This document shows, piece after piece, positions 1 through 11,963 of a stretch of DNA of 64,000 nt. The position numbers and the translations under genes are program-made. Every line of letters starts with the position of its first letter. Within the stretch, counting starts at the first letter, position 1. This DNA comes from Neocallimastix lanati (nom. inval.). Its lineage: Eukaryota > Neocallimastigomycota > Neocallimastigomycetes > Neocallimastigales > Neocallimastigaceae. The stretch covers positions 586,501 through 650,500 of the forward strand of contig JACVTC010000094.1 in NCBI GenBank assembly GCA_016946835.1. Direction: 5' to 3'. Under the pieces are notes generated by a model that was given only the letters and a program-made list of their open reading frames with translations, was not told where the DNA came from and did not search any database.

Positions 1-779
1 TAATTAAATAAAAATAATTAAAATAAAATAATAATAAATTAATTAATCATTAATAATTTTAATTAAAAACTAAAATAAATTAATAAATAAAATTTTTCTA
101 AAACTACAAATAAACAAAATAATAAACATATTTAATAAATTATAAATAACAAATAAACAAATTTATAAACATCGCAAAATTAAAATTAAATAGTTAAATA
201 ATTTTTTAAGTTACTTTTATTTAAAATAATGATTATTTTATTTATTTTATAACTCAACATTTTTATAAACAAATTGTAATTAAAATAACATTTTAAAACT
301 CATCTTTATTAACATTTTAATTGTAAATATTGTTTAATTTAATAATAAATTATTCTTTATTTCTCTTTTATTAATTTTATTATTTTTAATGTAAATAGTT
401 TAAAATCAAAGAAAAATATAAAAACATGTAAATATTTCTTATAAATTATTCTTTATTATTAATTATTTAATAAATTATTATAGATATTTTATTAGTTATT
501 AATAATCAATTTTATTATTAAAATTTAAAATAAATTAGTATAAATAATAAATATTTCATTTTATTATTTTATTAGTTTTAACAATTATTTTATTAATTTA
601 AACAAAATTAATTATTAAATAAATAAAGATTAATATTAAAATAAAAATAAATTTTTTTAATAAAACATTTTTGTGTTTAATAATAAAACATATTTATTTT
701 TTTTAAAATTTCTTAAATCAATTTTATTCAGTATTTATCCTTTTATTCACTTCTACAAAATTTAATTTTTGTAGATTAA
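1..779. other. AT-rich DNA, probable 5' LTR
   Basis: No gene is visible. The stretch is almost pure A/T. It leads directly into a primer-binding-site-like motif at 800, so its right part is probably the 5' LTR of the Ty3-like element that follows. I could not find the LTR's left end. A small inverted repeat with CTACAAAATT and its complement lies near 752-776. Confidence 0.4.
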
Positions 780-799
780 GAATATTAGGTATAAATCAA

Positions 800-812
800 T
801 GGTGGAGAATCC
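800..812 (+). other. Candidate primer binding site
   Basis: TGGTGGAGAATCC lies 1-2 nt after a possible LTR end. The same TGGTGGAGA core follows the 5' LTR of the gag-only element (38130) and of the mini LTR element (14338). TGG complements the CCA end of a tRNA; the primer tRNA was not identified. Confidence 0.6.
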
Positions 813-1103
813 TCTTGTTGCCCCGGTGGTAAGTAAAATTTTTTTTTTTTAGTTTAATATTAGATTAAGCCTAGTTATTCAATGGTAATATTAAACAATA
901 ATTAATACAATAAATTAGTCTAGTTTTAGAATAACTCTAAATTATTCATAGTAATAGACTCAAATAAATTTATCTTAATAATATGCAAATAAAATATTAT
1001 AGCAATAAATTATTATAAATTAAAGTTATTAATATAAATTAATCAACAAATAATATACGTTAAATAAACTGCAAATTAAATTAAATTTATCTTTAATAAT
1101 TAA

Positions 1104-1143
<40 letters not shown>

Positions 1144-1147
<4 letters not shown>

Positions 1148-2074
1148 AAACAACTACCAAAACTATTACTTTTAGTAGATTACCAATATTAGGTGAAGAA
1201 AAAGTCCAATATGAAGAATGGAAATTCGTATTTGAAAATTGGTGTCGAAAATATAAAATTGAAAACGAAGAAAAGAATGAATATTTAATTGCCGTAACTA
1301 CAGACAAAGCAAGAACTATTGTTATAAATTCTTTAAATAAAGCACAAGCTGACTCTTATGAAATAATCTTAGAAAACTTAAAGAAAATATTTAAACCTTG
1401 TACGCCAAAGAATGTAAAATTTTTGGAAATATCAACATTAACCATTAAGAAAGGTGAAAAAGTTTCCGACTTCGATACGAAATTCTTACAACTCTTAAAT
1501 CAATTACAATTAGATGGAAAGGATTATATTAGTACTCCATACTACATAAATGCATTTAGAAACTGGTCTAAAATGTATGAGTATTTGTTAGAATCAGAAC
1601 CTACTAAATTAAGTGATGCAATGGAAATAACTTCAAAAAAGGAAAAAATGCTTAAACTTCTTGAAGACAATAAACCAAAATCTAAAACTCAATTCTCATG
1701 TAAAGAAGAATCTAAATAACACTAATAATAACAATAATAAAAATACTAATTTTAGATCTTTTAACACTAATTATTACAATAAAATCCCTTTTGTCTCTAA
1801 TACTAGGACTAATGAAAATTTCAGTTATAATAATAAATTTAGAAACAATAACTATAACAACAATTTTACTACAAATAAAAATTTTTACAACCCTGTAGAA
1901 TTCAATAAAGGAGTCGAACAGAGAAGAGCAACTTTAAAAGGTTCTCAATTCACTGATAAAGAACTAGATGATATAACAAAAAAATTATCCGATTTAAAAA
2001 TCAACCTATGCATAAATTGTCAGCGTATTGGTCACATTGTTGAAGAATATCCAGAATTAAACCATTTAAATTAG
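1144..2074 (+). pseudogene. Ty3-like gag polyprotein, frameshifted
   Basis: The first block (1144-1719) is a 191-residue lysine-rich protein with the composition and motifs of a retrotransposon capsid region (YEEWKFVFENW near the start). Near 1700 the reading continues in another frame (to 2074) as an Asn-rich linker and then a zinc-knuckle-like motif, CINCQRIGH. The fourth ligand of the CCHC pattern is missing: Tyr occupies its position, so the knuckle is degenerate. The start follows a long A run. It would have coated element RNA in virus-like particles. The frameshift marks this copy as inactive, though an assembly error in A-rich sequence is possible. Confidence 0.7.
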
Positions 2075-2076
2075 TT

Positions 2077-2931
2077 ATCGGTAGTACGCAATCTCCCGAG
2101 ATAAATAAAATTGCAACAAACAACTATGATCAAGAATATACTATAGAATATGAAGGAAACAATAATTATATGATTAATGCAGCTCAAAAGAGAAAATCGC
2201 TAAGTAAGAATGCATTGGATAAAAATAAAATATCACCAAGTAATAAATCTATAGTAAAACCTTCCATTCTAAATCAACCAAATATAAAAGCTGTTAAACA
2301 ACAGAAGAAAGCCATTAGAGATAAAAGAAGAAGAGAAATTACAAATGATATAGAAGACATGGATTTATCTAATAATAATATTACGCATGAAGAATCTAAT
2401 AATAATAGTGAAAGTGTTGGTGCAACCAATTTTGACAAACCCCAACCCAATACTCCTAATGAAAATAATTATCAAGATAATAATTCAAATACTATACCAG
2501 AAAAAGTTAAAACAAAAGGTAAACGAAACATGACCGAAATCCAAATGTTAAAACCCGAAAATAAATTCAATATTTTGGAAGAAGCCAATAACTTATATCC
2601 TAAAATAAGCCTAACACAATTATTATCAGCATGTCCATCTATAAGAAAAGATCTAGAGCAAGGTTGTAAACCACGAGTTGAGAAAATACTTTATACTATT
2701 CAAAATTTAAATATTCCTATTTTGTGCGGAAAAATTGGAAATAAAATGGTTAAGATACTTTTTGATACTGGTGCAAACATTAATATTATAACAAAAAATT
2801 CTCTAAAAGAATTAGAAAATGTAACTATTAATCGTTGCGACCTTTCTGAAACTATTACAATTGCCGATGGTACAATACTCCATACTAATTCTTATATAAA
2901 TTTATTTATATTAAACATATTCTTATACTAA
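2077..2931 (+). pseudogene. Retrotransposon aspartic protease region, truncated
   Basis: The open frame continues from the end of gag after another shift near 2065. It first encodes an Asn/Lys-rich linker. The first ATG is at 2170. From that ATG, residues 196-207 contain the retropepsin-type active site: ILFDTGAN, with catalytic Asp199, Thr200 and Gly201, followed by INIITKNSL. This matches the family's protease that cleaves Gag-Pol. The frame ends at 2931 in AT-rich non-coding sequence with no RT. It continues the gag of the same element. Confidence 0.7.
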
Positions 2932-3478
2932 ATATTATTATTATCAACTTTATATTATTATTATCAATATTCTCAAACTTACAAAGTATAAAAAGAAAAT
3001 TCAAATTTATCTTTTTGTTCTTTGTAAGGTTATAGTTAACCTATTATAATATAACTATATATTTCTTATTAATAAATAAAAATATTTTATTATATCAAAC
3101 CAATTATTAGTTTTAATTAAGTGTTAAATTAACAAATTTAACTTTATAACTCTTTTATTTTAGTAATTTATTTATATCTATATAGTTATATTATATAGAT
3201 ATATCAACCTGATTCCGTCATTAAATTCAATCTGTTTACTTCTTAACAACAATTAATACTAATAATTAATATTAATCGATGAATAAAACAAAAATAAAAG
3301 AAAATACTTAACACACAAAATAGATGGAGGAGTTTATTATAAGAGATTTAATTATGCCAATATTTCATAAAATTTTTATTTTTATTAAAATATTTTTTAT
3401 TAAAAAATAATTTTTATTAAGATTTTGTTATTTTTAAAATAATTAAAAATTTATTTTGTTTATTATTATAATTATATT
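2932..3478. other. AT-rich repeat with long hairpin
   Basis: No gene. A hairpin is formed by CTTACAAAG (2978-2986) and CTTTGTAAG (3020-3028), with an inner stem AAAAAGA/TCTTTTT. A related hairpin in inverse orientation lies at 19910-19963. A second hairpin, TATCTATATAG with ATATAGATATA, lies near 3175-3205. The sequence AGTTTATTATAA near 3335 is also present upstream of the other structured-RNA copies, so the leader of copy 1 probably starts in this stretch. Confidence 0.45.
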
Positions 3479-3721
3479 CTTATAATAATAACTCTTGATT
3501 TTCAAAATAAAGAAAATCAAGAATTATTTATAGTAAAGTTCCAAATCTTAATGAATAACTTTTTAGGAAAAGATTTGGGAGAAAAACCTAAAAAGTTTAA
3601 TGATCAATTATTAATAAAATTGATCATATGTTAATTGAATAAAAACCGATATTTTCCAATCGGAAAACTTCAATTAACATTTGTTTTATTTAAACAATGT
3701 CAATTATACATGACATTGTTT
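3479..3721 (+). other. Structured RNA element (LTR-S core), copy 1, with pseudoknot
   Basis: Five consecutive structures are visible. A perfect 11-bp hairpin at 3493-3503/3512-3522. A pseudoknot with stem A CCAAATCTT (3541-3549) / AAGATTTGG (3570-3578) and stem B CTTTTTAGG (3559-3567) / CCTAAAAAG (3587-3595), in the order A5', B5', A3', B3'. A hairpin TGATCAATT/AATTGATCA (3601-3626). A 12-bp hairpin at 3628-3639/3669-3680 enclosing CCGAT/ATCGG. An 11-bp hairpin at 3692-3702/3711-3721. The order matches copies 2 and 3 (41610-41896, 43658-43940), with compensated base changes. Function is unknown. Confidence 0.7.
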
Positions 3722-4137
3722 TATTTTAATTAATTTTTTAAATATTAATTATTCTTTTTTCATTTGATTTGTTACATTATGATTTTTAATTTAATTTTAT
3801 AATTATTTCTAAATTATAATTTTATAATTTATATTAAATTTGTTTAAAATTATATTAATGTAACAATTATTTAAATTAAAACTTAACATTTAATTATCAA
3901 ATGAATTTTAACAAATATAAAAAATATTAATGTTTAATTACTTTAATATTATTAATTAATACAATGATAAAGAATAATAATTTTACAATATTAATTTTAA
4001 ATTATTAATAATAATTTTATATTAAAAATATTTTATAATAAAGTTAATAAATTTTATTAAATAATTATTATTTTATTTAATAAAGATTAATAATTATTTT
4101 TTATTTTAATAAAAATTAATTATTATTCTTTACACAA
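3722..4137. other. AT-rich nested fold-back repeats
   Basis: No gene. Two inverted repeats are visible. TTCATTTGAT (3760-3769) with ATCAAATGAA (about 3897-3906) encloses TTGTTACATTA/TAATGTAACAA. A second, about 175 bp across, runs from CAATGATAAAGAATAATAATT (starting near 3962) to its near complement, which ends in TTCTTTACACAATG just before the LTR at 4138. The right end resembles an inverted LTR-B head. Confidence 0.4.
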
Positions 4138-5626
4138 TGATACGGGGTGTCACTAAATATCTTGTATTTCCTATTAAATACTCTTAATAATAATAAAATA
4201 AAAACTATTATTAAATCTTATTATTAAAATCTTTTATTAATATCAAATCTAATAAAAATTATTATTAAATATTCTTATAAAATTCTTTTATTAATATTAA
4301 ATATAATAAAAATTATTATTAAATATTCTTATAAATTTCTTTTATTAATATCAAATATAATAAAAATTATTATTAAATATTCTTATTAATTTCCTTTATT
4401 AATATCAAATATAATAAAAATTATTATTAAATATTCTTATTAATTTCCTTTATTAATATCAAATATAATAAAAATTATTATTAAATATTCTTATAATTTC
4501 TTTTATTAATATTAAATATAGTAAAAAATTATTGTTCTTTTATTAATATCAAATCTAATAAAAATTATTATTAAATACTCTTATAAATTTCTTTTATTAA
4601 TATTAAATATAATAAAAATTATTATTAAATATATTCTTATAAATTTCTTTTATTAATATTAAATATAATAAAAATTATTATTAAATATTCTTATTAAAAT
4701 CTTTTATTAATATCAAATAGAATAAAAATTATTATTAAATATTCTTATAAATTTCTTTTATTAATATTAAATATAATAAAAATTATTATAAAATATTCTT
4801 ATTAAAATCTTTTATTAATATCAAATATAATAAAAATTATTATTAAATATTCTTATTAAAATCTTTTATTAATATCAAATATAATAAAAATTATTATTAA
4901 ATATTCTAATAAAAATCTTTTATTAATATTAAATATAATAAAAATTATTATTAATTATTCTTATTAAAAATTATATAATATTTAAATCATTACTAATTCT
5001 TATTTTTATATTAATAATAATAAAAACCTATTTCAATAAATATTTGATATAAAATACAGAATTAGAAGTTTCTGCATAATATTTTCTAAACCTTTGAAAT
5101 AAACTAAAAATAAATCAAAAATCAAAAATAAATTAAATCTTTATTAAAATAAAAATGAACTAAAATACAGAAGAATTTCAATAATAAAAATGATCTAAAA
5201 TACAGAAAATAACAATTCTGTATAATTTTCTCTCTGAAAACAATATCAAGAAGAAGCTACCGTCCGGAATGCCCTTCGTGATACAATCTCTAAATTAATT
5301 TTTATATTTTAATTTAATAAATGTTATTTTTTTAAAAAATATTTTAAAATAATAGTTAAAAATTAAAATAAAATAGTTATAATAGTTTTTTTTATAAAGA
5401 ATATATTAATAATAAATAAAATGTATTAAAATAAAAGTATAAAAAGAAGAATAAATTTCTTTCTTTTTAATACTTGGAACAAATAATTTTAATTTTAAAT
5501 TTAAATAAAGAATATTTTAAAATTTAATTTTTTTTTTTTGTTTCCAAATTTATTTTTATAGTTATGTGTTAATATTTATTTTTTTTTGTTTTGAATATCT
5601 TAGTGTTTCAACCCCAGCCCGTATCA
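4138..5626 (+). mobile_element. Solo LTR, family A (1.49 kb) with 54-bp tandem repeats
   Basis: Starts TGATACGGGGTGTCAC and ends CCCAGCCCGTATCA, giving a 9-bp inverted terminus TGATACGGG/CCCGTATCA. The left third (about 4155-4970) is a tandem array of a 54-bp AT-rich unit with roughly a dozen degenerate copies. The right part is conserved with the copies at 18069, 32705 and 34970. No internal region follows. Flanks (acaa / ttcg) do not form a duplication. Confidence 0.85.
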
Positions 5627-5630
5627 TTCG

Positions 5631-6463
5631 TGGTAAAGAACGAACATATAATGGATTATTAATTAGAATTTCAACTTACTTTAGAATCCATTATATTATT
5701 CTTTAGTTAATATTACTTTACTATATTTTCTATACTAAAATATTTTATAAATATAATTTTTTTTCTATATTTTTATTAAAAATTTCTAAAGTATTATCGA
5801 TAATTCTATATTATTATTATTAATATCAATATCTATAATTTAACCTTAAATTTTATTATTTTATTAAAGTGTTTATTATCAATATTAATATTTTATTTTC
5901 ATTTTCAAATATATTATTATTTTATTATTATATTGTATCAATATTAAAATTGTATTCTTTTTAGTATTTTATTTTATTTTTAAATTGATTATTTAATATT
6001 TTTATTCCCTACAAATAAAATCAAATCTTGATTAATAATAAATATTAAATATATTAAGTTTTTAAATTTATTTTATATAAAATATAAGAATATTATATTA
6101 ACATTCTTGATTAAAATAACCTTATTTTTCTGTAAAATCTTTTTAAATTTTGTTTGTTTCTTTTTTGTATATATTAAATAATTTAGTTTTAGTATATGAA
6201 AAATAATATAAAATTATATAAACAAAATTTATTAAAATAAAAATACTTATGAATTAGTTAATTTAAATTAATATAAAATTTGAAGTAATTACTAATAGTA
6301 AATTATTTTTTTTAAATATGATAATAAAATGTAGAAAGGCTTTACATATTTATTTTTTTCAAAAAGTATAAATAAGTGAAGTTTTTCAATAATTAAAATG
6401 TAGACAGAAAAATATTAAAAATAAATATTTAATAAAATTTCTAATAAAACCCGAACCATAGCA
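5631..6463 (+). mobile_element. Solo LTR, family B
   Basis: Begins TGGTAAAGAACGAAC directly after 4 bp (ttcg) behind the family A LTR and ends CCCGAACCATAGCA. Both ends match the family B consensus (TGATAAAGAATG...CCGAACCTTAACA). No coding sequence inside. The 4-bp flanks differ (ttcg / tttt), so it may be rearranged. Confidence 0.6.
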
Positions 6464-6518
6464 TTTTATGTTACGATATAAATAATAAATAAAAATAAAT
6501 AAAAAATTAAATAAATTA

Positions 6519-7710
6519 TGTCACGAATACTAGTGGATTTGAAGTTAAAATTCACTATTAGATCAATTGAAATTTAATTTAGTTATTGACAAAAAATTAT
6601 TTTAATTCGATTTTAATTATAAAAATAATTATTAGAAACATTAAAGAATTAGAAACCAAAGGGTTTGGACTTATTTATTAAAGATAATTTAATTTAATTT
6701 AACCCTTATGAATTTGATAAAAATAACATGAAGAAAAACAACGATAACTCAACAAATAATGGAAATATTATATTGATATTCCCGCTAAAATTATATTCAT
6801 TGAAAAGCTACGGACGAGAACTACAATATATGTTAAAATCAACCTTATTGGACAACTAGATAACGAGATATTGGACTTTAAAGATATTTAAATATAAAAA
6901 TATAATTTAATTATTTAATTAAGACCCTAAATTATTAATTAAGAAATTTTTATTAGATAAATCTCTTAACTTGGAAATTATATTATTAATTTTTATTATT
7001 AATTAAAAATACAGAATTAGATATTAGTAATAGTTTTATAATATTTTAAATAAGTTTATAAGTTTTATATATTTTATTATAATATTTTTATTCAATTATT
7101 TTCTAAAAGATTCTAAGGAATTCCATTCTAAAGATTTCCGAAAGAGAATTTTTAATTAGTTTTAATATTTTATTTTATTTTATATTTGATTATTAAATTA
7201 GTTTTATTATTAAATTGTTTATGAATAATTTATATAGTTATTTTATTAAAAGATTCTTATCAATATTATTTTATTATTATATTTTATATAGTTTATATAC
7301 ATGTATGAATATATTAAGATTAGAATGTATTAATTAATTATATTGTTAATTATTATTTTAGTTTAGTATAAAAAGGATTTGAAAATTTAATATTTTGAAT
7401 TCTTTGTATGATTATTAATTTAATTTAATTTAATGTATTAACATAAAGTTAATGAATTAATTATAACAATAAATAATTCTTTATATTAATCTTAGTTAAA
7501 ATTTATTATTAAAATATATATTAAATAAAGTTCTAATAAAACATAAATCTTAAATATTGAAATCTTAATTATAAAACTCTGTGTGTGTTATTTATTATTT
7601 AAATTTAATTAAATTGTTATAATTAATAAGAACATCATGACCTAACCAATTTAACCCAAACTAGGAAAGATATAGCAAGAATCTTACCTATCACCTACAA
7701 AACTTTTACA
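6519..7710 (+). mobile_element. Solo LTR, family C, with 5-bp target duplication
   Basis: Runs from TGTCACGAATACTAG to AAAACTTTTACA. It is flanked by aatta on both sides (6514-6518 and 7711-7715), a perfect 5-bp duplication. A second, highly similar copy lies at 11964-13174. No open reading frame and no second LTR, hence a solo LTR. Confidence 0.85.
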
Positions 7711-7715
7711 AATTA

Positions 7716-8477
7716 TTAAGATTAATTAATAAATAAATAAGAATAAAATGTTAAATTATTAAAATATATAATAATGAAATTAAATAATGTATAAATAACT
7801 AAATTATTTAAAATAATGTATTAATTGTATTTATTTAATATTGTAATAGTAAACAATTAGATATTTTATTATAAATAATTAAATTATATTTTTTATTATT
7901 TTATATTTTTATTATAAAATTTTTATTATACTTTATTATTTTTTATTATTATCTTATATTAAATATTTTATTAAAGTTATATTTTATTATATTTTATTAT
8001 TATAAAATTATTATATTTTTTGTTATTATAGTTTTATTTTATTTTTACTCCAATCAAATAAATGTTTTAAAGATATAAAAAGAACAAAGTGAAACAATAC
8101 TTTAGTTCCTCCTCTTCTTTCAACTTTATTTTTATATTTTTCTTTTAATTTTTCGAGAATGAAATAGTAAATATTTAATATTAGTATTAATAAATAATTA
8201 AATAAATAATTAAATAAAATTAAATTGTTCTCTAGTTAAATTGATTAGTTTTGTTTTTGTGTTTTATTATTGTTAAGGATAAAAATAATTTTGGTTAGTT
8301 TAAATATTTAGCTTGTTAGGTAATTTAGTTTTAATTTAGAGATAAATTTTATTAAAATATTTATTTAAGTTATTTATATTAGAATAGTTAAAGTAATATT
8401 TATTTTGTTAGTGAAAAATTAGATTTTTAAATATTAGAATATATTATTTTTTTTTTATAATCTTCAATTCTGTACCA
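7716..8477. other. AT-rich DNA, LTR remnant at right end
   Basis: No gene seen. The right end, ...CTGTACCA at 8477, resembles the GTATCA/GTACCA terminus of the LTRs in this window and is followed by the 4-bp spacer ttta and a family B LTR head (interrupted by the LTR at 8483). The left end is not defined. Confidence 0.35.
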
Positions 8478-8482
8478 TTTAT

Positions 8483-8955
8483 TGTAAGAAATTTAGATAA
8501 ATTTATTATAAAATTTATCTATCTTTCTTATTTAATACATTAATTTAATATATTAAATTATTGTATTTATTTTAACCAATAATATTTAATTATTATTTTA
8601 TACATATTTGATTCTCTTGAGTTCTCTTCGAGAAATCAAGAGTTATTATTTTAGAATTTTTATAATAAATAATAATTCAAATAAAATAATTAATTAATAA
8701 ACAAAACCCTTTTTAATAAAGCATATTTTATAAATGTTTGTGTCTTTTATTCCTTTTGCGTTATTGTTTATTATAAACTTTCTATAATAAACTCTCTTTT
8801 ATATTAAGTTAAGTATAATTATTTATTTATATTATTTTATATTTATTTAATTATATTTAAATTTATTTTCTCAAATTAATGTTAATTAGTAAAAATTAAT
8901 GTTAATTTGTAGTTAAGAAATTATTTATAATTAATTTTATAAGTAATTTCTTACA
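8483..8955 (-). mobile_element. Solo LTR, family S (short form), with TSD
   Basis: Perfect 8-bp inverted termini TGTAAGAA (8483-8490) and TTCTTACA (8948-8955), flanked by tttat on both sides (8478-8482, 8956-8960). On the minus strand it carries the family's conserved hairpin CTCTTGATTTCTC...GAGAACTCAAGAG (about 8614-8642) and a terminal hairpin. It lacks the pseudoknot block found in copies 1-3. Confidence 0.8.
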
Positions 8956-8958
8956 TTT

Positions 8959-9895
8959 ATGGTAAAGAATGAATTAATAACCTTTATTTTATTATTAATA
9001 ATTCTTTACTAAATTGTACTTTCCTATATTCTTGATAACCTAAACTTAATAATAAATTTTAATTTATTTTGATATAAATTAATTTTAACTTGTAAATAAT
9101 GTTAAATCATTTTTAATTAATTACTTTATTGTTATATTATTAAATATATGTATATATTAAAATACAATTGTAAATATTAAAATTATACTTTTAAGATACT
9201 AAATTATTAAAACTATTAATTAAATATTACTATAAAAATTATAAAATTATTAAAATTATTAATTAAATATTATTATAAATATTATTATAAACTATTAATA
9301 TTATAAAATTATTAAAATTATTAAATATTATTATAAAAATTTATTTATTATAACTATTAAATATTATTATAAAATTATTAAGATTATTAATTAAATTTAT
9401 TATTAAAAATTATTATTAAAAATTATTAATTATTATAAAAATTATTATTTAAATATTATCAAATTTATTAATTAAATATTATAAAAATTTTATTTTATTT
9501 TGAAAATAATTACAAGTATTATTTAAAATAATTAAAGATTATTAAATTTATTATATTAATCTTTAAAAACAATTTATTTAACTTAAAAATATCAAAGAAA
9601 ATAGTAAAAACTATTTTCTATATATTTATTTTATAATTATTTTTAATTAAATTATATTTGAATATTATATTATTATATTTATAAAAATTAAAACAAACAT
9701 GAATTATTGATATAAAATTAATTCAATAATTCTATAAAATTACTTAAATTATAAACAAATAATTATACTTTAAATTTATAAAAAAATATAAGTATTGTAA
9801 CAATTTCTTAAAAATTAAATGTATGTACTTCAAAAATAAATTTTAATATTAATAAATAATAAATAAATTTTAATAAAAAGAAATTTTTTTTTTTA
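8959..9895 (+). other. Family B LTR head and AT-rich DNA
   Basis: TGGTAAAGAATGAAT at 8959, followed by a TTTCCTATATTC motif near 9020, matches the first part of family B LTRs. The rest is AT-rich with many repeated ATTAAAATTATTAAT-like motifs, and I see no right LTR end. No gene. Confidence 0.4.
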
Positions 9896-9946
9896 ATTTA
9901 AAATCAAAGCAGGGTAATACCCGTTCCCCCCTGCTTGATTTTAAAT
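9896..9946. other. GC-containing long hairpin
   Basis: The left arm at 9896-9914 (ending GCAGGG) pairs with the right arm at 9929-9946 (starting CCCTGC): 18 bp with a single bulged A. The 14-nt loop is C-rich. It stands out sharply from the surrounding AT-rich DNA and marks the left edge of the truncated Copia fragment. Confidence 0.6.
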
Positions 9947-10237
9947 CTATACGTTCTAATCCCGAGTCTACCATTTAGGATTCGTTACAACCACAAATCT
10001 CCTATCACAATATACACAGACAATAAATCAAGTAAAATAATAATGGAAAATGGTGAATTCTCTACAAAATTAAAACATATAGATATAAAATTTCATTTCG
10101 ATAACGACAACATTAAGAAAAACAAAATAATACTAAAATACAAGAATACAAGTGAAATGGTAGCCGACATATTAACAAAAAACATTAATGGAACAAAATT
10201 AAAAAGTTTCACAAGTAAAATTTTTGACATAAACTAA
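9935..10237 (+). pseudogene. Ty1/Copia RNase H C-terminus, truncated
   Basis: From about 9986 the translation reads ITIYTDNKSSKIIMENGEFS, then KHIDIKFHF and MVADILTKNI. These are the characteristic end of Copia polyproteins: the D in YTDN, the KHIDIK(F/Y)HF motif and the ADILTK motif of RNase H. Upstream residues come from the hairpin and are not protein-like. It sits 93 bp before a polypurine tract and the 3' LTR, as expected for the last part of pol. Everything 5' of RNase H is missing. Confidence 0.85.
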
Positions 10238-10330
10238 TACAAACTATACGAAACTAAACAATACATACTATAAAATCAACTTTACAAAATATTAAATCAT
10301 TTCCTAAAATAATTTAAGTTTTAGGCGGAA

Positions 10331-10551
10331 TGTTAGAATAATTAAAATATCGAATTGAATTAATAATTAGTAATAATTAGTAATGCATTTATTCTAAAAA
10401 TATTCATGTAATTCATAATTAGTAATGAAGCCAAGCCACGAATTTTTATATAAATACAACATTATTTGTATTAATACAAAAACAACCAAAACAATAATAT
10501 AATAAATAAAATTATAAATTTATTAATAAAACTTAAATATTTCTTACAACA
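10331..10551 (+). mobile_element. Copia 3' LTR (221 bp)
   Basis: Starts TGTTAGAATAATT right after the purine tract AGGCGGAA (10323-10330) and ends CTTACAACA. TG...CA ends, and it follows the RNase H fragment at normal distance. The 5' LTR is absent from the window. The sequence to its right is the interior of a family B LTR, so the element inserted there or was joined to it. Confidence 0.75.
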
Positions 10552-11176
10552 TTTTTATATATTTAAAACTTATATTAGCAATATTAATAATAAATCTTAT
10601 TTTTTTATTTTTATATTAATAATGAAAATTTGTATTAATAATATTTTTATATATTGAAAATTAAAATTTTATATATTATATTTTAACTTTTATTATAAAA
10701 TTTTATATCAAAATGTTTTATTTTATATTGACAAATATTTTATTTTATTAAAAACCTTTATATATGAATAGTATTTTTATTTTTATTTGAATATTTTAAC
10801 AGATTGTAATAATAATTATAGCCAATTAAATAAATTCTTATTAGTAATATTTTAGATAGATTATTCAAAAAAAAATGTTCTATTAATATTATAAATGTAT
10901 TATATCTATATTGTTATAATTAAATTTTATATAATTGATTATAAAAATCAATTTAAATTTAATAGTTTTTATGAAAAAAAATATAAAATGTAATAATATA
11001 AAATTTAGTGGCAAGAACAACTTTTATGCCTTGAAAAAAAGTATAAATAGTTGTAAATTTTGCTACCAATTTTTAAAATTCATCAATTAATAATCAATAA
11101 AGAATTAATAAATTAAATAAATAAAATAAAATTTGTGTGTTTACTTATTGTTTTTATTTAATTCTCTAAACCACAC
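10552..11176 (+). mobile_element. Family B LTR, 5'-truncated
   Basis: Matches the interior and end of the copies at 15189-16317 and 17243-18064 (minus), including the AAAACTTATATTAGCAATA stretch and the end CTCTAAACCACAC. It begins abruptly at the Copia LTR and is followed by ttgt, the first spacer of the ttgt ladder. Confidence 0.65.
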
Positions 11177-11180
11177 TTGT

Positions 11181-11908
11181 TAATACAGAATGAACAAATA
11201 ATACTAATTGTGCTAGAATAATATAAATTATTCTAACCTTATAGATTATTCTATTCTATATAATTGGAACTTTCCAATATTCTTCAAATATTACTAAATA
11301 GAAATCTTAAGTTAATAAATCACTAATTAACTTATAATTCCTTTTTGAATTATCGATCCGATTCCATTATAATGTATTAAAAATCTTTAGCCAAGAATAT
11401 TGTCCTTGCCCACTTAATATATTAATATTATATTTCTTTTGTAATATGTTATATTGAAAATAATCATATCTATTTAATTAGTTATTAAAATTTTCGTTAT
11501 CAATTTAAATTTATTTTTAATTACTAAATTTAACTAAACCACAATTAAAATATTCTGTATAATCTCTTTATTTTTATTTTATATATATTAATATTAAACT
11601 ATTATTAAATAATTAATAATTCAATAATATATAACTACTATTTATAACAATAATATTATTAACTAAAATTAAAAAAATAGTTAGGCTTAACAAATTTTAA
11701 TTTGATAAAAAAATATAAATACATGTAATTTTTAGTGAAATAAAATATAATGAATAACTTTCATTTTATTAAATAAATAATTATACTATTATTTTTCTTT
11801 TATAAATTTAAATAAATAAATATTGATTTTAAAACAAATTATTTTTTTTATTGTAATTTTATTATTTGTGTTTATTATTATATTCCTAAAATTATATGAA
11901 CCATACCA
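11181..11908 (+). mobile_element. Solo LTR, family B-like, in ttgt ladder
   Basis: Lies between two ttgt spacers (11177-11180 and 11909-11912). Starts TAATACAGAATGAAC, contains GGAACTTTCCAATATTC, and ends GAACCATACCA. No coding capacity. Confidence 0.65.
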
Positions 11909-11963
11909 TTGTTGATAAAGAATGAAGTAATAAATTGATTCTTATTAAAAACCTCTTAATATA

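Larger units (their letters stand above)
780..2931 (+). mobile_element. Ty3-like LTR retrotransposon, 5' part (PBS-gag-protease), truncated
   Basis: The order is the end of an LTR (about 798), a primer-binding-site-like motif (800), a short leader ending in a run of about 38 A, gag, a CCHC-like knuckle and an aspartic protease. The coding part stops just after the protease. Reverse transcriptase, integrase and 3' LTR are absent, because other AT-rich repeats follow from about 2932. Frameshifts separate the coding blocks, so the copy is dead. Confidence 0.75.

Noticed and set aside
3479-3721. Hammerhead or twister ribozyme in the structured element
   Set aside because: I looked for CUGAUGA...GAAA and the twister core and found neither; the conserved parts are stems and an A-rich loop only.
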